The notes: generated by a model not told the origin, from the sequence alone. A DNA stretch of 64,000 nt from Alternaria dauci (GCF_042100115.1 NC_091276.1:2294001-2358000), one strand, 5' to 3'; counted from the first letter of the stretch, positions 1 through 14,848 are shown. Program-made: numbers and translations.

Positions 1-1000
1 GCCCGCTGAGACCGCGGGCGCGCTTCCAGCCTCGCCAGCCGGTCCACCATAGCCAGCCTCCCTCTTCCCTTGCAATCTCGCGTTGTCTGGCGCGGACGCG
101 TTTCCGCAGCTCTGCTCGTCGCTCGTTTTCCGTGGCCCAATATTCGTTCCTGTAAACTTCCCACTCTTGGCGGAAGTCGGGTGTGAAGGGCTTCGGGAGG
201 AGGAGGAGCTTGATGTAGTCGCCTCCCGGTGCAATGTCTTCCTCGGCGTATTCTTTGCCGTCTTCGACGATGCGATGGCGGGGTCGGCCGCCGTCCAAAG
301 CATGCTTGTTTTCCTGCGCAACGTTGATGAAGTGGTAGGAACTGCCGCCCTGCTCTCCACCCCACAGGCCACCGGAGAAGGGCACGACAAAGCGACCCCA
401 TTCCACCAGCTCTCTCCACCACGGCCCCCGTATGACGACAATCTTGGCATTCATGCCTCTGAGGCCTCGATTTGCAACGCCGATCCACCGGCGCGGCCAT
501 CTCACTCCTCTCTCCCATTGTCCAGTGGCCCAAAAGAGCAGCGCGGTGACGACGCCAGTTATGAAGCCAACCTTTTGCAGCATATCAACGAGCCAGTACT
601 GTGACCCTCCAATACCTTTGCCGTCCTCTCGTGGGCGCAGCCACAGCAGGTAGAAGCAGAAGCCTATCCATACTGCCAACAGCGTGAGGACGAACGTGTT
701 CTGCCGCCGGCGGGCGCGCAGGGTAAGATACTGGCTGCGAAGACTGGCTTCGAGTATGAGGAGGTTCAGGTAGATCTGCGGCGGCGACGAGGGGAGGAGG
801 GACGTCGGGTCGCTGAGGACGGGGGGTCGCGGCGTCTTGATGGTGGGCAGGCGGCCGTTGTTGGCATTGTGGGGTGTGTCTTGGAGGATGGAAGCAGAGT
901 ACGGCGGCGGGTCGCGCTCGACGCTTTCAGCGACCCTGTTCAGGCTTGTGCTCGGCGGCGGTGCACCTTTGACAATCTGGTCGAGTGTCTGCGGCGCCAT
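1..1000 (-). CDS. Spo7-like regulatory subunit of the Nem1-Spo7 phosphatase (3' end outside window)
   Basis: The reverse strand reads open from the ATG at 1000 to the window edge, giving 333 codons without a stop. The protein starts MAPQTLDQIVKGAPPP. After a proline-rich N-terminus (about 1-85) comes an SLRSQYLTLRARRRQN segment, then two hydrophobic stretches near 110-130 and 147-165, then a conserved soluble part containing GVANRGLRGMNAKIV and a basic, Trp-rich tail. This layout matches the Spo7 family, the ER/nuclear-envelope partner that lets the Nem1 phosphatase dephosphorylate the lipin Pah1 and so sets phosphatidate versus triacylglycerol synthesis. No intron is visible. The family assignment rests on layout and recalled conserved segments. 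The stop codon is off the left edge. Confidence 0.8.
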   Translation of the reverse strand, partial: MAPQTLDQIVKGAPPPSTSLNRVAESVERDPPPYSASILQDTPHNANNGRLPTIKTPRPPVLSDPTSLLPSSPPQIYLNLLILEASLRSQYLTLRARRRQNTFVLTLLAVWIGFCFYLLWLRPREDGKGIGGSQYWLVDMLQKVGFITGVVTALLFWATGQWERGVRWPRRWIGVANRGLRGMNAKIVVIRGPWWRELVEWGRFVVPFSGGLWGGEQGGSSYHFINVAQENKHALDGGRPRHRIVEDGKEYAEEDIAPGGDYIKLLLLPKPFTPDFRQEWEVYRNEYWATENERRAELRKRVRARQREIAREEGGWLWWTGWRGWKRARGLSG

Positions 1001-1679
1001 CAATTACTTCTCTCCACCGTCAAATGATGTCGTGTTGGCGGTGCGTATGGCAATGACATGTGAATGCGACACGGGCGGCGGCTATGTAGATGGTGGTGCG
1101 GGTATGCTATGCGTGACTCGAGTCTGTCTTCTACTTGCTCTTCTTCTTCTCTCTGTCATCATCAGACGAGTCGCGTACACGTTCAGCAGAATGCGCAGCG
1201 CGTCGGGAGGGGTACTCGTGCCTATATCGAGCGAATGCTGTGTTTCCGGCGCGAGTCGGTCAGCCGCTCCGATGATGCACCTGTCTCGCTTAGCCGGAGC
1301 GGTGAAGACATGGATTGCTGGCATACAACTCTACCCCACAATGCTAGCTCCGTATAGGCAGGCTCATTCACTGAGATGGCTGCCACCACCTTAGCCCTGC
1401 AGCAGTCACCACCAGTTTCGACGGAACGGAGCGGGGGTGAAATATGCAGGGGCTCATGTGAGATCGTCTTGCGGAAGTGAGGGGTCCCTTTCACCCATGC
1501 AAATCAACCACACGGGTGGGTCGACGTGGAGAGGGCATCACGAAGTATGCGTGGAAGAATATCTGGTGTTGAAGAGACTCTATACTGAGACACAGTGGCA
1601 TGATCCAACATGCCCAAACTTGGAACGCTATACCGAGACCAAACGCCAAACAATGCAAATCCTTCTAACACGCAGACTT
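1001..1679. other. intergenic, no gene seen
   Basis: This is the upstream region of the Spo7-like gene and the downstream region of the hydrolase gene. Short open frames on both strands overlap one another and show no family motif. I see no RNA gene or repeat. Confidence 0.5.
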
Positions 1680-3513
1680 CTATGCATGACCCCGCCCTTG
1701 CTCTCTCCGTCTAACTTCGTTCATCTCTTCCAACATGACGCGGTTGAACTGCTCCCAGCCATCCAGGTACACGTGGTGGCCGGCCTTGTGAATGATAACC
1801 ACCTTGCCTATGCCATGGTCGTTCTTCTTTTCCTCGGCCGATGCGTTTGCTAGCAGGCGCTCACGTTCTTGCCTCATCTTCTCCTCGGCCGCATACCCGC
1901 CAGCCACGTCCATCCAGTCGTTCTCTCCATACATGAAAATGACTGGGTAGCCTGTCTCGCGTTGCGCGGTAGAACTACCGGCGGCATCGCCGTCTGCGGT
2001 AGGTCTCTCATGCGGTTGTATATATTGTCTACCGACAGCCTGGATTCTTCGAATCATGGGGCTGCGAGCGAAAGCACCAGGGGCGAGCAGGTAGGAAAGC
2101 GCATACTCGGAACTACCCCGCTGGCGGAACAGAGCGTAGCTGTAGTCGTGCAGGGCCTGTGCCTCCTCCTCTGGTAATTGCGAGAAGCGGCGTGAGGTCC
2201 AGCCTGACACGAGACGAGGACCGAGAGGTCCTGACCAACGCACAAAAGTAAAGGGTGAGACCATATTGGCCTCCCAGAGAGAATACAGCCACCACGGCAA
2301 TCGCCTTTTTGGTGGTTGTTTGGCCTCTTTTATGATGTCGGCTGCGTAGTGTTAGCAAAATGCAAGAATTCCATCAATGATCAACGTACCATTCTTCGTC
2401 CGCTGGTTCATGAAATTGTTGTTGTCCGCTGTCGATGGCTGCACGCCATTCTGGTTCGTCTCGGCGGCATCCTGAGTGAACTCATTCGCCATGGTTGAGT
2501 CTTGTGGATCAGGCATCTCCTCGTCGACTGCATACGGGTCTTCCGGAATACCAACCGGAGACGCAAGAATCAACTTGTTGAGATGTCCCGGGTACTTGAG
2601 CGCATAAGCAACAGCCAGGTACCCTCCTAGGCTGTGTCCCAGCAATGTGAACTTGTCCAGGCCCCTCTTTATCCGCCACTCCTCGAGCGCATCCACGAAC
2701 CACGACTCGGTCTCTGCGATCTTGCCCTCCTTGTCCTTGGCATGGATCTTGAAGTTTGGCCGACTGCTCCGGCCCATGCCGAGAAGGTCCAGCGCAAAGA
2801 CTTTCCAGCCCTCGGCACGCGACAACGACTCGAAGTTGCGGTAAAAGAAGCCCAGTCCAGCGCCGTACCCGTGTAGCATGACCAAGTTGTTCTCCACCTC
2901 TTCGCCCAGTCGCTCCACGGAGAACTCATTCAGTGCACGATCCTTACCACTGAGCTGAACCATTTGCGAGTTCCATCTCCGCGGTCCGTACGGGTCGTTG
3001 GTGGCGTTCGTCGTCGTCTGGTCCTCGGGGTGCTTGGGTGGTGCATGAAGGTCTGCGGATGACGGGGTGGCCGAAGCAGGTGTGGAGCCTGTTTGCGTAT
3101 GTGTGGGCGGGCTCTGGAGATGCGGAATGTAAGATAGGACGCGATGCTCGGTTCTGGAGGTTGGCGCAGGTCAGTATACATATGCCATATGCCTCTTTGC
3201 AGGACATTACTCACGCCATGGGCGATAGTCCGGCCCACCACTGGTCGAAGCCCGACTTGGCTGATAGGGGGAACCACTTGGAGAATCTGCCCTGTGCCTC
3301 TCCCTGCTCCTTTGCGCGTTGGCTCGCCAGCATGGCCTGCTGGCCGCCCTGCCTCGCCTCTTCAGCCTCGTGTCCTGCCATTGTCGAATTCGCTTTGCTC
3401 TCGATTTTGATCGGCGTGCTCAGGCTCAGACTGATGTAACTTGCGCCACCAAATCCCACGCTCTTGTGTATGAGGCTCCGTGCGCTGGGTCGGGCTAGGC
3501 AACTTCGTAGCAT
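1680..3513 (-). CDS. Alpha/beta hydrolase of the Cld1/ABHD4-ABHD5 group, probably a mitochondrial phospholipid deacylase
   Basis: Three exons fit: 3513-3215, 3153-2390 and 2341-1680 (introns of 61 and 48 nt, both GT-AG), giving 574 residues. The ATG at 3513 opens an Arg/Ser-rich presequence-like N-terminus (MLRSCLARPSARSLIHKSVG). The catalytic set is visible: oxyanion HGYGAG near 194-199, nucleophile GHSLGG with Ser about 274, YGENDWMD as the likely acid segment, and GHHVYLD, the histidine box typical of ABHD4/ABHD5/Cld1. In yeast, Cld1 deacylates cardiolipin. The protein is longer than yeast Cld1 because of a low-complexity Asn/Gln-rich insertion after the GIPEDPY segment and a spacer rich in Thr/Pro in exon 2. 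The family is secure; cardiolipin as substrate and mitochondrial location are inferred. Confidence 0.82.
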
Positions 3514-4589
3514 TCGCAGGCGCGCAGAGAGCAACAAGGAGTGGGAGACGCGGAAGACAAAAGGCGAAAAGTGCTGTGAAGGCGGAATGGTGGCGGTGTT
3601 ATATCGTGTCGCAGAGCGCCCTTGAAGGCGCCGCCCGCGACGAATTTGTTTTGGTACAGGAATGTTGACGTAGGCTCTGGACGAGTTACGGTGGCGGAAA
3701 CGCGATTGTGACGCGGAGATAAGAGGGCCGATGTCGACTGCGCGTGTCGGACGAGAAATCTGGCCGCCCCCGATGCTACACAATCGAATACGCTGGACGG
3801 CGATGGATGCACGTCTGACATGAGATGTCGAGATTCAAATCTGATATGGACCATGGAGATTCAACAAGTCGCGACTGACATGGCTATCCGCTACCCCCGA
3901 CTACCCCACTACAAGGGTCGTGCTAATATGCTCGAGCTGCGAGGCTCAACACTCCATCGCCCGCATACTCCTACCCTCTGACCTATCACATGCCCCAGAC
4001 CCACCACACCGCGATCAGGGTCAGATACTTCACGCTCGTGATTTGCATGCCTGGCCTCGTGATCCATTGTTCCATGGTTACCGCCTTGGGCATAGTAACC
4101 TTAATGTGGTAATTAGATTTGTTTATTGTCATATATCGTCATTTCGTGCCCAGCGCCGTGCCACAAACTCCGTCTCAAATGCAAATGTCCTGCATGCATC
4201 AATACAATAGTATACACTCGACATGTCTTCTCCTCGAGCATCCAGCCCTGTCCTGAGGTCCTCGATCCAGCGCAATCTTCATCTTCTTCACAGGTCCATC
4301 GCGCGTGAGAAAAAGCGGCTTGTAAGCGCTGCATCGTAGCGTGTAGCCGCCAGGTTGAATCCTTGCGAATTCGACATTCTCGTGGCTGTGATTTGTTGGT
4401 CTCGTCTTACATCATCTCAAACTCGCTGACTGATCCTCGAGTTGTACGCCGTCTTGGCGTGGCGTCAGGGTACCGTCAGTCGAATCGGACCAGCTGTGGC
4501 TGCATCGTCGTGGTTCCGCCAGTCGTGATCATCCTCATGGGAATTTTTGCCGACTGGAAAGTTTATACGTGTCGCTTCTTCTTGAATCC
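3514..4589. other. intergenic, no gene seen
   Basis: This holds the upstream region of the Cld1-like gene and the 3' flank of the small membrane-protein gene. Open frames here are short and of random composition; no RNA gene or repeat was recognised. Confidence 0.5.
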
Positions 4590-5042
4590 TCACACAAATG
4601 GCTTGGGCTCCTGCGCATACGTGATCGTGTTGGCACTGACCACGCTGTTCAAACTCATACGCGTGCCCCTGGGGTCGACTACACTGCCAGGCCTTTGGTG
4701 CTTGTGCAGACGTCCAGGGTTGCTTGAGCTTCCTGTATCGGTTCTGTACTGGTTGGAAAATGGTCGTTGTGGAGGTGCGACACCAGGCTTCTCATACAGC
4801 GTCTCTTCGCTTGCGGGCGCTTGGTTCAATACACTCTGGGGCTCTGGGCGACGCTTTCGCTTGATGCAGCAGCAGTTACGGCCGTATGGGTAGGCCCAGA
4901 AGAGATAGCAAACTGTCCAGATCAAGACAATGCATGGTACGACTCCCAGGCACACAATGAGGGCGATGGCTGTTGCCGAGATTCCACCACTGCCACTAGA
5001 GTCTTCTAAGAAGCGTGCTTGGAGGTGGGCGATAGCGGGCAT
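4590..5042 (-). CDS. Small single-pass membrane protein, hypothetical
   Basis: An uninterrupted 150-residue frame starts at ATG 5042. A short N-terminus with a Ser/Gly patch leads into one strong hydrophobic segment (about 23-48, with IALIVCLGVVPCIVLIW). A Tyr/Cys/Arg juxtamembrane motif (YGRNCCCIKRKRR) follows, then a polar Pro/Ser-rich cytoplasmic-type tail. The cysteines beside the membrane could be palmitoylated. There is no cleavable signal peptide, so the membrane segment probably acts as the anchor. I do not recognise a family. Membrane topology is read from composition, and the function is unknown. Confidence 0.68.
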   Translation of the reverse strand: MPAIAHLQARFLEDSSGSGGISATAIALIVCLGVVPCIVLIWTVCYLFWAYPYGRNCCCIKRKRRPEPQSVLNQAPASEETLYEKPGVAPPQRPFSNQYRTDTGSSSNPGRLHKHQRPGSVVDPRGTRMSLNSVVSANTITYAQEPKPFV

Positions 5043-5965
5043 GGTTGTCGTAAGAGACTGTTGTTCGGCGGGGTGAGGGTTCGACGTTTGGTTTGGCGGT
5101 GAGGCTTTGGTGTTATGCGTGATGTCAATGGCAGGGAGAAGTCACAGTCGGAACAAGTCAAGAGGTGTGGAAGCGACTAGGGTAGATTGAATACGGAGGG
5201 TTGTGAAGCGACAGTTGGGCGCGGGAGCGTCTAGAACGATGGATAGGTACTGAAACACAGAGCATGACAGTTGCCGGTGAAGCGCTTTGTATGCGGGTCT
5301 GGATGAGCCACCCGTGGAGACGTCATGGGTGGTGGAAAATAGACTGACGCACATGGCCGCGATGCCGAGAAGTCAGAACTCGTGGCGTTTGCGCGTTCAC
5401 GCACTAGAGTTGCGCTACACTCTTGGTGCGAAGCCGACTCTCGGTAGCCTTTCTTTTCACATATACTCCTGGGGGTGTGATGCTGTTCTCGGATGAATTA
5501 TTCATTGAAGCTCGTCAACTACCCTGACTTACCCACCTGATACTGAGGCGGCCAGGGACCTGAGACCGGTCCTGATCTCCAGGGGCTGGCATTTCTGATG
5601 CTTTACAACAGGCTGCACAGCCTACAACTCAGGCCGTATCAGCCGTAAGCCCGAAAGCCTGAAGGATCGTGAGCGCTACAGGCGACCAAGTCATTGACGT
5701 GTTGTGTCCTAGTATGAAGCATTAGCCCTGTTTTCAGCTAGCGGGTCCGGAAAGCGCGGCGATGACCGCATGGGTGTGAGGCTAGCCCAGCCCTGATCAC
5801 CACGTGTGGGGTTGACGTCTGCATCGCTTGAAATCAAGATCTTCATGAGCACACTGTCATTGGCCTCAGGCTCTGTGCAACGCGCTTGGTGCAGTCGCTG
5901 AAGTCAGGAAATGAAGGGTGCAGGAGTGTGTCGACCTTGTTAGACGGAGGTGGGGCGACCCGATC
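5043..5965. other. intergenic, no gene seen
   Basis: About 0.9 kb between two minus-strand genes; it should contain the promoter of the small membrane-protein gene. No open frame with a recognisable domain, and no repeat. Confidence 0.5.
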
Positions 5966-7050
5966 TCATCTGACAATAGGCGAAACGCGCACTTTGCAAG
6001 CGCCGACCTTCAGGGATCAAACTGTCAGGACCAGTACGTACCGCCGTGCTTAGCAATAGTTTTTGAGATGCTGCGCGAATTGCTCTGCCAAACCTCTTGT
6101 CTACCGGCTTCGCCCAAATCTACGACCTCAAGACTCTTGAGATTGTCTTCATTAGGACTCGCGTCCTTTGCGGCCCGAAGTGTCGACTGGAACAACGACT
6201 CGGTTTCGTGCCATGGCATGGTCTGGTCACTCTCGGCGTGGATGAGGACCAAGTTGAACCTCGAGCAAGTTCCTGGTCAATTCATCAGTATCGGAACAGA
6301 CGGATCTGAGGAGATTTAGACACCAAGAGACTCCCGAAATAGTCCCACAATAGTGTGTGCTATGATCAACTTACGCGCCATTGTTGCCAGTCGATCATCG
6401 CTTCGCCAGGTGTCTACCATCCTACGGGCAAACCAGGCTTGGAAGGCAGGGAATATCTTGACAGGCGCAAGAACGGGAACGATGCCACCGATGGAATACG
6501 AAGAAAACGCGTTACCGGCATTCGAAAAGGCTGCACACAGAACCAGACCGGCAAACTCGATGCCGAGATTGGTCGCATAGCGGTGTGCGATGCCGGCCAC
6601 AACCGCAGTTCCCAATGAGTGTCCGAGAAGCACGATTCGCTCTGGTGGTATGAAACAGGTGCTCAAAGCCCAGTCGACTACAGCCTCTGCATCGTTCAGT
6701 AGGCCACCCTCCGAAGGGTCGCCTGTTGAGATACCAAAGCCGCGATAGTCGAATGCTAAGACGAACATCTTCTCAGACGCCCCGGCAGAGTACGATCGAT
6801 ACTCTATTGTACGGCGCTCTTGTCCTATTGTAGCAGAGTTGCCATGGAAGTAGATGAGGAGTCTTGCTTCTGGATCGTCGCGCAGCAATCTCCAGGCAAG
6901 CGTGTGCTCTACGTCAGTACCTGTCTTCTCTTGTATGAAGGCCTCGGCATTCCTGGCGTATACTCCCAATGGAGCTATAAGCCATGCAAAAAGCCGCTCT
7001 CCATCTTTTGAAGTGATGCGGAAGGGGACGACCTGGTTCTCTGATTGCAT
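5966..7050 (-). CDS. ABHD12-like serine hydrolase (alpha/beta hydrolase)
   Basis: Model: exons 7050-6375, 6272-6042 and 5991-5966, giving 310 residues. The reading frame runs cleanly through both junctions. Hydrolase landmarks are YFHGNSATIG near 67-76, nucleophile GHSLGT with Ser145, acid segment HAESD (Asp241) and a late His in KHGG (about His301). The order and spacing fit the ABHD12/ABHD13-type lipases, which cleave lysophospholipids or related lipids at membranes. The start is uncertain: an open frame upstream (to about 7157) could add an N-terminal exon, and family members often carry an N-terminal membrane anchor that this model lacks. The third exon is only 26 nt, so the C-terminus is also less certain than the core. 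Confidence 0.75.
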
Positions 7051-8096
7051 AAGCCCAAGAAACCTAAGAAACCTTCCGGCGCAATAATATCTTGTGATGC
7101 AAGATGAGGGGAGCCGACGTACTCAAGAAACCCGCTCTTTCGGGCTGTGTCAACCATTTGCCTGGGAAGAAAGTGAAATTATGGAGATATAGCATTTCTA
7201 ACATGATTAGCGTTGGCCTGATTCATTCAATTGTCAGGTGCTTCTAACGTTTTTGGACCAATGGCAAGCAACATAGCAGCGTGGCCGGGACCCATATTAG
7301 ACTGAGGAAAGACAGAGTCGTGCCGATGGAATTGGAGATGCTCATGATGGAGTTGGTCGTGTGCACAATGGCGGATGCGATTTGCTTCCGGAGACGAGCG
7401 GGAAACTTAGCGCGTCGTCCATGATCCCTCGCAGTTACTCCCCGCTCAGACGCGCAACCAAACTCTGGGCATCAAAGTGCGACCTTTTTGCGGCTTTGGT
7501 GTCCTGAAGAATGGGGTTGCTAATGAATGTGCATTGATGCATACATATCAGGTGCGATAGCTCGCTGGTGCGGTTGTCTGTTGGGTGAGGGGTAGTGGTG
7601 GGCGGGCACGCGGCTTCATGACCGCGGCGTTTAGTCAAGTGCCCCCTGATCGCGACTGCAACACCACTTTGAAGACACCAACACCAACACCCAGAGAAGC
7701 TCTCGAGCACGTCTGCGCTCAACCCGTGTGCGAACAGCGACCCAAAATCGCGACGCCGAGTGAAGCTCGCCTAACATTCCTCTGCGTGACACTGACGGTG
7801 TCAAAATCTGCAATTACGACCAGGGTGAATCACGATATGAGCACCGCAGCAGGCCGGACTGTAGCGAATTGAAATCTCGAGACCTACCGCTAGTATGTAT
7901 TGCAATGAAGTATTCAAGCGCTAAAAGTAAACTCCTACCTACAGTAGACTTGGATGCAGAAACTTCCCGGACGAAAGTTACTTCAATGACCAAAGTTACA
8001 ACGTTGCAACGCTTGGCACGATTATCTCTGGGTCTGTCCTTTGTTGGGTTATTACCAGAGGTTTCGGTAGCATATTCAACTGACCACGGCTCGTAT
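7051..8096. other. intergenic, no convincing gene
   Basis: About 1 kb upstream of the ABHD12-like gene. A minus-strand frame ending at 7435 has a fair last-exon-like tail preceded by a CAG acceptor, but I could not build an upstream exon with a start codon, so no gene is called. Confidence 0.45.
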
Positions 8097-9416
8097 CTAC
8101 GTATCCTTATGCTTGTCGGTCGACGCTCGCCTCAAATCTGGCGAGAAGTCCTCTTGGATATCTTCCAGCTCTGCCGGTCTCAAGCCTTCCTTACGCCAAG
8201 CCAGAACCTGGTATGATTCAGGACGCTCAGGCAGCTCTGGCTCTGGCTCTGCAGACTGGCCGAGGAAGAAACCAGCCTCGGTATACATGCTGGGATGACG
8301 GGCGACATTCAACCGCTGGTCTGCCAGGTTGACAATGCTCAAAGCGCGACGCGTTTCAAAGTCCGTCGCAGAGGTGCGGTTCAGGACTGCTTCAGCTTCC
8401 TTGTACTCCTCGGACTCTAAGGTAGCTTCAGCAGCTGCAATGTTGCGTGCCTTTTGACGAGCGTTGTAAGGATTATAATAAGTGGGTACATGCTTGACGA
8501 ACGGGTTTGGCTCATCTGCCTCCTTGCGAAGAGGTCTACGCATGCTGGCAATGTCCTGTGTCCAGATGTCGTTAAAGACACGCGATTCATTGGCACCATT
8601 AGGACCAGGCTCTGGATTCCGAGAATATATGGAAGACTCTGGATACGGAGAGTGACGAGTTGCATACAGATTACCGTCATCATACGTAGTCTGTGGGAGC
8701 AGGGTCGAAGTACGACGAGACGATTCCGGTTCAACGTCCGGTGCGTCTGGATCGACAGTGAAGAATCGATCAACGTTATCGTCGGACGGCGGATCTGGGG
8801 TCCGGTTTGGTGACTTGGCTTTGCGTAAGACCTTAGCCTTCGCTGCCTGGAAGAGCGTCGGCTTCTTGTTGTTTTCGAGCTGAGTCAGAGTGGGCGCACG
8901 AGACATTGCGTGTGGAACAAACCCCTTCTCGACATCGATATCCGAAGGATATTTGCTTGCCAAAGCACCTTTGCCTAGCGAATTGCGCCTCCAAATCATC
9001 TGCGGTGTGATTGGTTTCAGCTCTCCAGAGTTCCACTTACGAAGCTGCTTCTCCAAGTCATGACAATTGAGACACTCGCCTTTAAAACGTAGATAGACCA
9101 AGTACGCAATCATAGCGATTTGCAGTAAGGCAAGAGCGATAATTGCTCCGAGGGTAACGTACGCAAAAGTATCGTTAAACTTTGGCTTTCCAACGAGCGG
9201 AATGGTTGTGTCTGAGGTGGGTAGCGATGTTGGAGAGGGAGTAACCACCGACGAGATCGAAATGGTGGATTGCAGCACACCGCTGCGCAGAGCAGCTGAA
9301 GAGCTGATAGATGTCGTCTCTGGCGCCGATATCGAGGAAAAGGACCGAGTAATCGTAGCTTGGACGAAATCGGTGGGGTAAACAGTTGTGAACTCAGTAA
9401 CTATGACCGCATTCAT
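8097..9416 (-). CDS. Single-pass membrane protein with Ser/Thr-rich ectodomain, hypothetical
   Basis: A single exon of 439 residues starts at ATG 9416. The N-terminal 75 or so residues are rich in Ser/Thr with PTS-type patches, as in O-mannosylated ectodomains. One hydrophobic segment follows (about 83-110, with LGAIIALALLQIAMIAYLVY), then a CLNCHDLEKQLRKW segment and a long polar tail with several NP and PY motifs, an acidic EPEPELPE stretch and many potential phosphosites. There is no classical signal peptide. The layout is reminiscent of fungal wall-stress sensors and other type I-like plasma-membrane proteins, but the sequence matches no family I know. The lack of introns and the low-entropy ends suggest a real but fast-evolving gene. 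Confidence 0.75.
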   Translation of the reverse strand: MNAVIVTEFTTVYPTDFVQATITRSFSSISAPETTSISSSAALRSGVLQSTISISSVVTPSPTSLPTSDTTIPLVGKPKFNDTFAYVTLGAIIALALLQIAMIAYLVYLRFKGECLNCHDLEKQLRKWNSGELKPITPQMIWRRNSLGKGALASKYPSDIDVEKGFVPHAMSRAPTLTQLENNKKPTLFQAAKAKVLRKAKSPNRTPDPPSDDNVDRFFTVDPDAPDVEPESSRRTSTLLPQTTYDDGNLYATRHSPYPESSIYSRNPEPGPNGANESRVFNDIWTQDIASMRRPLRKEADEPNPFVKHVPTYYNPYNARQKARNIAAAEATLESEEYKEAEAVLNRTSATDFETRRALSIVNLADQRLNVARHPSMYTEAGFFLGQSAEPEPELPERPESYQVLAWRKEGLRPAELEDIQEDFSPDLRRASTDKHKDT

Positions 9417-10388
9417 GTTGGCTCTAATCTTTGAAATTCAAGTATGGGTTTGCTGTGCTGATTCTTGTCTTGCCCGAGTGGAATTTCGATTTGCCACACA
9501 CTTGCTTTGTTGGATTCTCGCTCTTTTTTGGCATAGTATGGATGATAAATGTTATAGGCGACGCATAGATACATTGTCGAGGCGCAGGTCATAATCTGTT
9601 CACAACGCACAGAAGACCTGACTGGGTTGTGAATTTATTCCAATGTCGAACCCATCGGTGGTGCTGCTCTGTATCTTGACAATGTCAACCAATCAACTGC
9701 AAAGTTAGCATGGGTAGAGATTGGCATCCATCACAATTATGAACGGTCAGTCATACTTTTCATCGGAATCTTTTTCTGCTTGGGCGTGGGCCACTGAAAT
9801 GAATGACAGTCAATGGAGAGGTTCCAAAAGCAAACTTTACGACATACAACCTTGGAAGGTATTCAATTTAGGGTAAACATGGCAGCTTCCTCACTTGCCA
9901 TTATGAGATTACGGAGTGTGCAAGGCCATGCGCGTTGGCACTGCTTCTCCGATGGAGACCACTGTATCTAATGTTATGTATGAAGTTACGGTGTCAGCCG
10001 GCTGACCGCGGTCGCGCAAGCGACCATGAGATACACTAAGAGACGCTGGTTCACAGTGGGGAGCAACCACCGCTTCGAGCGACCAGTGACCGACCATTCT
10101 GCCGATTGTTTGGTCCAATCACCATTCTCAGGTTTCTTTAATGAAAAGAATTTGTTTGCTCACGACCAAGATTTGAACAAGGCTATGCAGTATCAGAAAC
10201 AAGCAGAATTACAGATCATTTTCATGTTCAGAATCACGCCGAGTTCAAGACCAGAATTGATCAAGTCTTCAGAGAGACTTTTTGTAACATTAAGATTATC
10301 AAGTTCCAGAATCGACGATTGAGTAACGTCTCTGAGACGTAAACAACGTACGATAAGGTGGAACGGAGATGTGCCGTTTGTGTCCTTT
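9417..10388. other. intergenic, no gene seen
   Basis: Nearly 1 kb between two minus-strand genes. It probably holds the promoter of the membrane-protein gene and the 3' UTR of the transporter. It is AT-richer than its flanks; no coding, RNA or repeat feature was recognised. Confidence 0.5.
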
Positions 10389-12031
10389 CTACATGTGCTT
10401 GTTAGGCTCGACATGCTCGGCATGCGAGATTGAGCCTTGCTTAGCGGCAACTTCCTCGACACGACGCTCGATGTCGAGACCCCAGTCGTTCTTGTTCATG
10501 CCGGGCACGAAGAGAGGAGCGTTGGTGAAGAGGTAGTTCATCTCCTCAAGCGGGCGCTTGGCAGTCTCGGGCAGGAAGCAGTAGAAGAAGAGTGCGTTTG
10601 TGAAGTTGCAAACCTGTGTATTCTGTTAGTATTACGGGACGGATTTTGAATTGCAGAGATACTTACGACGAACAGCAGGTAGAATTTCCACCCAGCAGTT
10701 TCCATGCCGAGCTCGGTGACTTGACCGATCATGGTGTTGAAGGCGAAAGAGGTCATGGTGGCGATGGACACACCCTTGGAACGGGTCTTGGTGTCGAAGA
10801 TTTCGGCGGGAATAATCCAAGACAGCGGTCCGCAGGTAGAGCTGAAGCAGAAGTTGTACAGCCAAGTGACAGCAATGAAGCCCCAAGAAGCAGCCTTGTT
10901 TCCGGTTGCGCCAGGAGGGAAGACAGCCAACATGGTGGTCGAAATGATGAAGGTAATTCCGTTACCGATGTTGCCACCGATCAAAGTCCAGCGACGTCCC
11001 AGTCGATCAATGAAGGCGATGCAGAGCGCTTGTCCGCAAAGAGCAAGAACGGAAGATATGGCCTGGTACTTGAGTGCGTCGGGACCGCTAATACCCATCT
11101 GGTTGTAGATAGTGACCGAGTAGTACTGAATAGCCGAAACACCAGTCATCTGGACAGAGGCTTGGAGTGCACAGGCGAGGAAAAGACGGCGGAAGCACGA
11201 CTTGTCGCGGAAGAGCTCCATGTAAGATTGAGCCTCATGTTCGCGCTCGAATGTGAGGGCATCCTGGATTTGCTGGAACTCAGCTTGGACCCAGACGTCG
11301 TTGGTATCGCCGTGAGCGTGGAGTTTGGCCAAGTTCTGGAGACCTTGCTCGACCTTGCCTTTGCTGATGAGCCATCTGGGCGACTCGGGGAACAGCATGA
11401 TAAGAGCGGCCAAGAAGACGGCAGGTACGACCTGGATACCCAGAGAAACACGGAACTGGGCGTTCTGGCTGGCATCAAAACCAATATCAACACCGTAACT
11501 GATCCAGGCGGCGGCTAGGGCACCGATTCCCAGCATGAACTGCACCAGACCACCGATACGTCCACGGATGCTAGGATGGGCCAATTCGGATTGGTACAAG
11601 GGGATGATCATAACAAGCTGACCGACACCGACACCAGCGAGGACACGTCCGGCATAGAGGTAGTTGAGGTTGACGGCAGCAGTCTGCAGAGCACCACCGA
11701 GCATGAAGATCTACAAGAACGGGTTTGTTAGCAAAAGAAGCCGCAGGGCGAGAAATTGGCGATTACTTACACAGGCACCAATGAGAATGGTCAATCGTCG
11801 TCCAAGGTAGTCACCAATGGGACCACCGAACATGGCGCCGAAGAAGGCACCGCCTGTGAAGACGGACACAACGGCGCCCTTTGCATTTGGATCGGGGTCA
11901 TTGAACTCGCGCTTAAAGGCCCCGGAAGCAATGACCTGGGCAATGACACCGAGATCATAACCGTAGAGCAGCGAACCAAGGGATGCAAAGAGACCCACGA
12001 GGAACTGGTAGACTTTGGGAGGGAGCGCCAT
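10389..12031 (-). CDS. MFS sugar transporter, quinate-permease/hexose-transporter type
   Basis: Exons 12031-11771, 11710-10667 and 10613-10389 join in frame to 509 residues. All introns are GT-AG and 53-60 nt. Sugar-porter signatures are clear: LYGYDLGVIAQVIASG in the first helix, GDYLGRR after helix 2, PESPRWL between helices 6 and 7, IDRLGRR after helix 8, and PETAKRPLEEM after helix 12. The protein imports a sugar or polyol across the plasma membrane by proton symport. Its gene is divergent from a GH51 arabinofuranosidase gene, which suggests that arabinose or a related plant-wall sugar is the cargo; this is inference from context. The ATG at 12031 is preceded by no in-frame alternative with family sequence. 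Confidence 0.9.
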
Positions 12032-14681
<2,650 letters not shown>

Positions 14682-14848
14682 ATGTTCTGTGATGCGTAGC
14701 ACGTATTTGAGTGATGGGATTCCTGGATGACTATAGACAATTAGATATATGACACGGCCATGGCTGATACAGCAACAATTATGCGTATGGAATGCGTTGT
14801 GAGATTGACTTTGCATTTCCAAGCACGATGTGGCCCATGCATACCACC

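Noticed and set aside
10616..11518. 300-residue plus-strand open frame opposite the sugar transporter
   Set aside because: It is antisense to well-supported exon 2 of the transporter, has biased composition and no domain; long shadow frames arise from GC-rich third positions.
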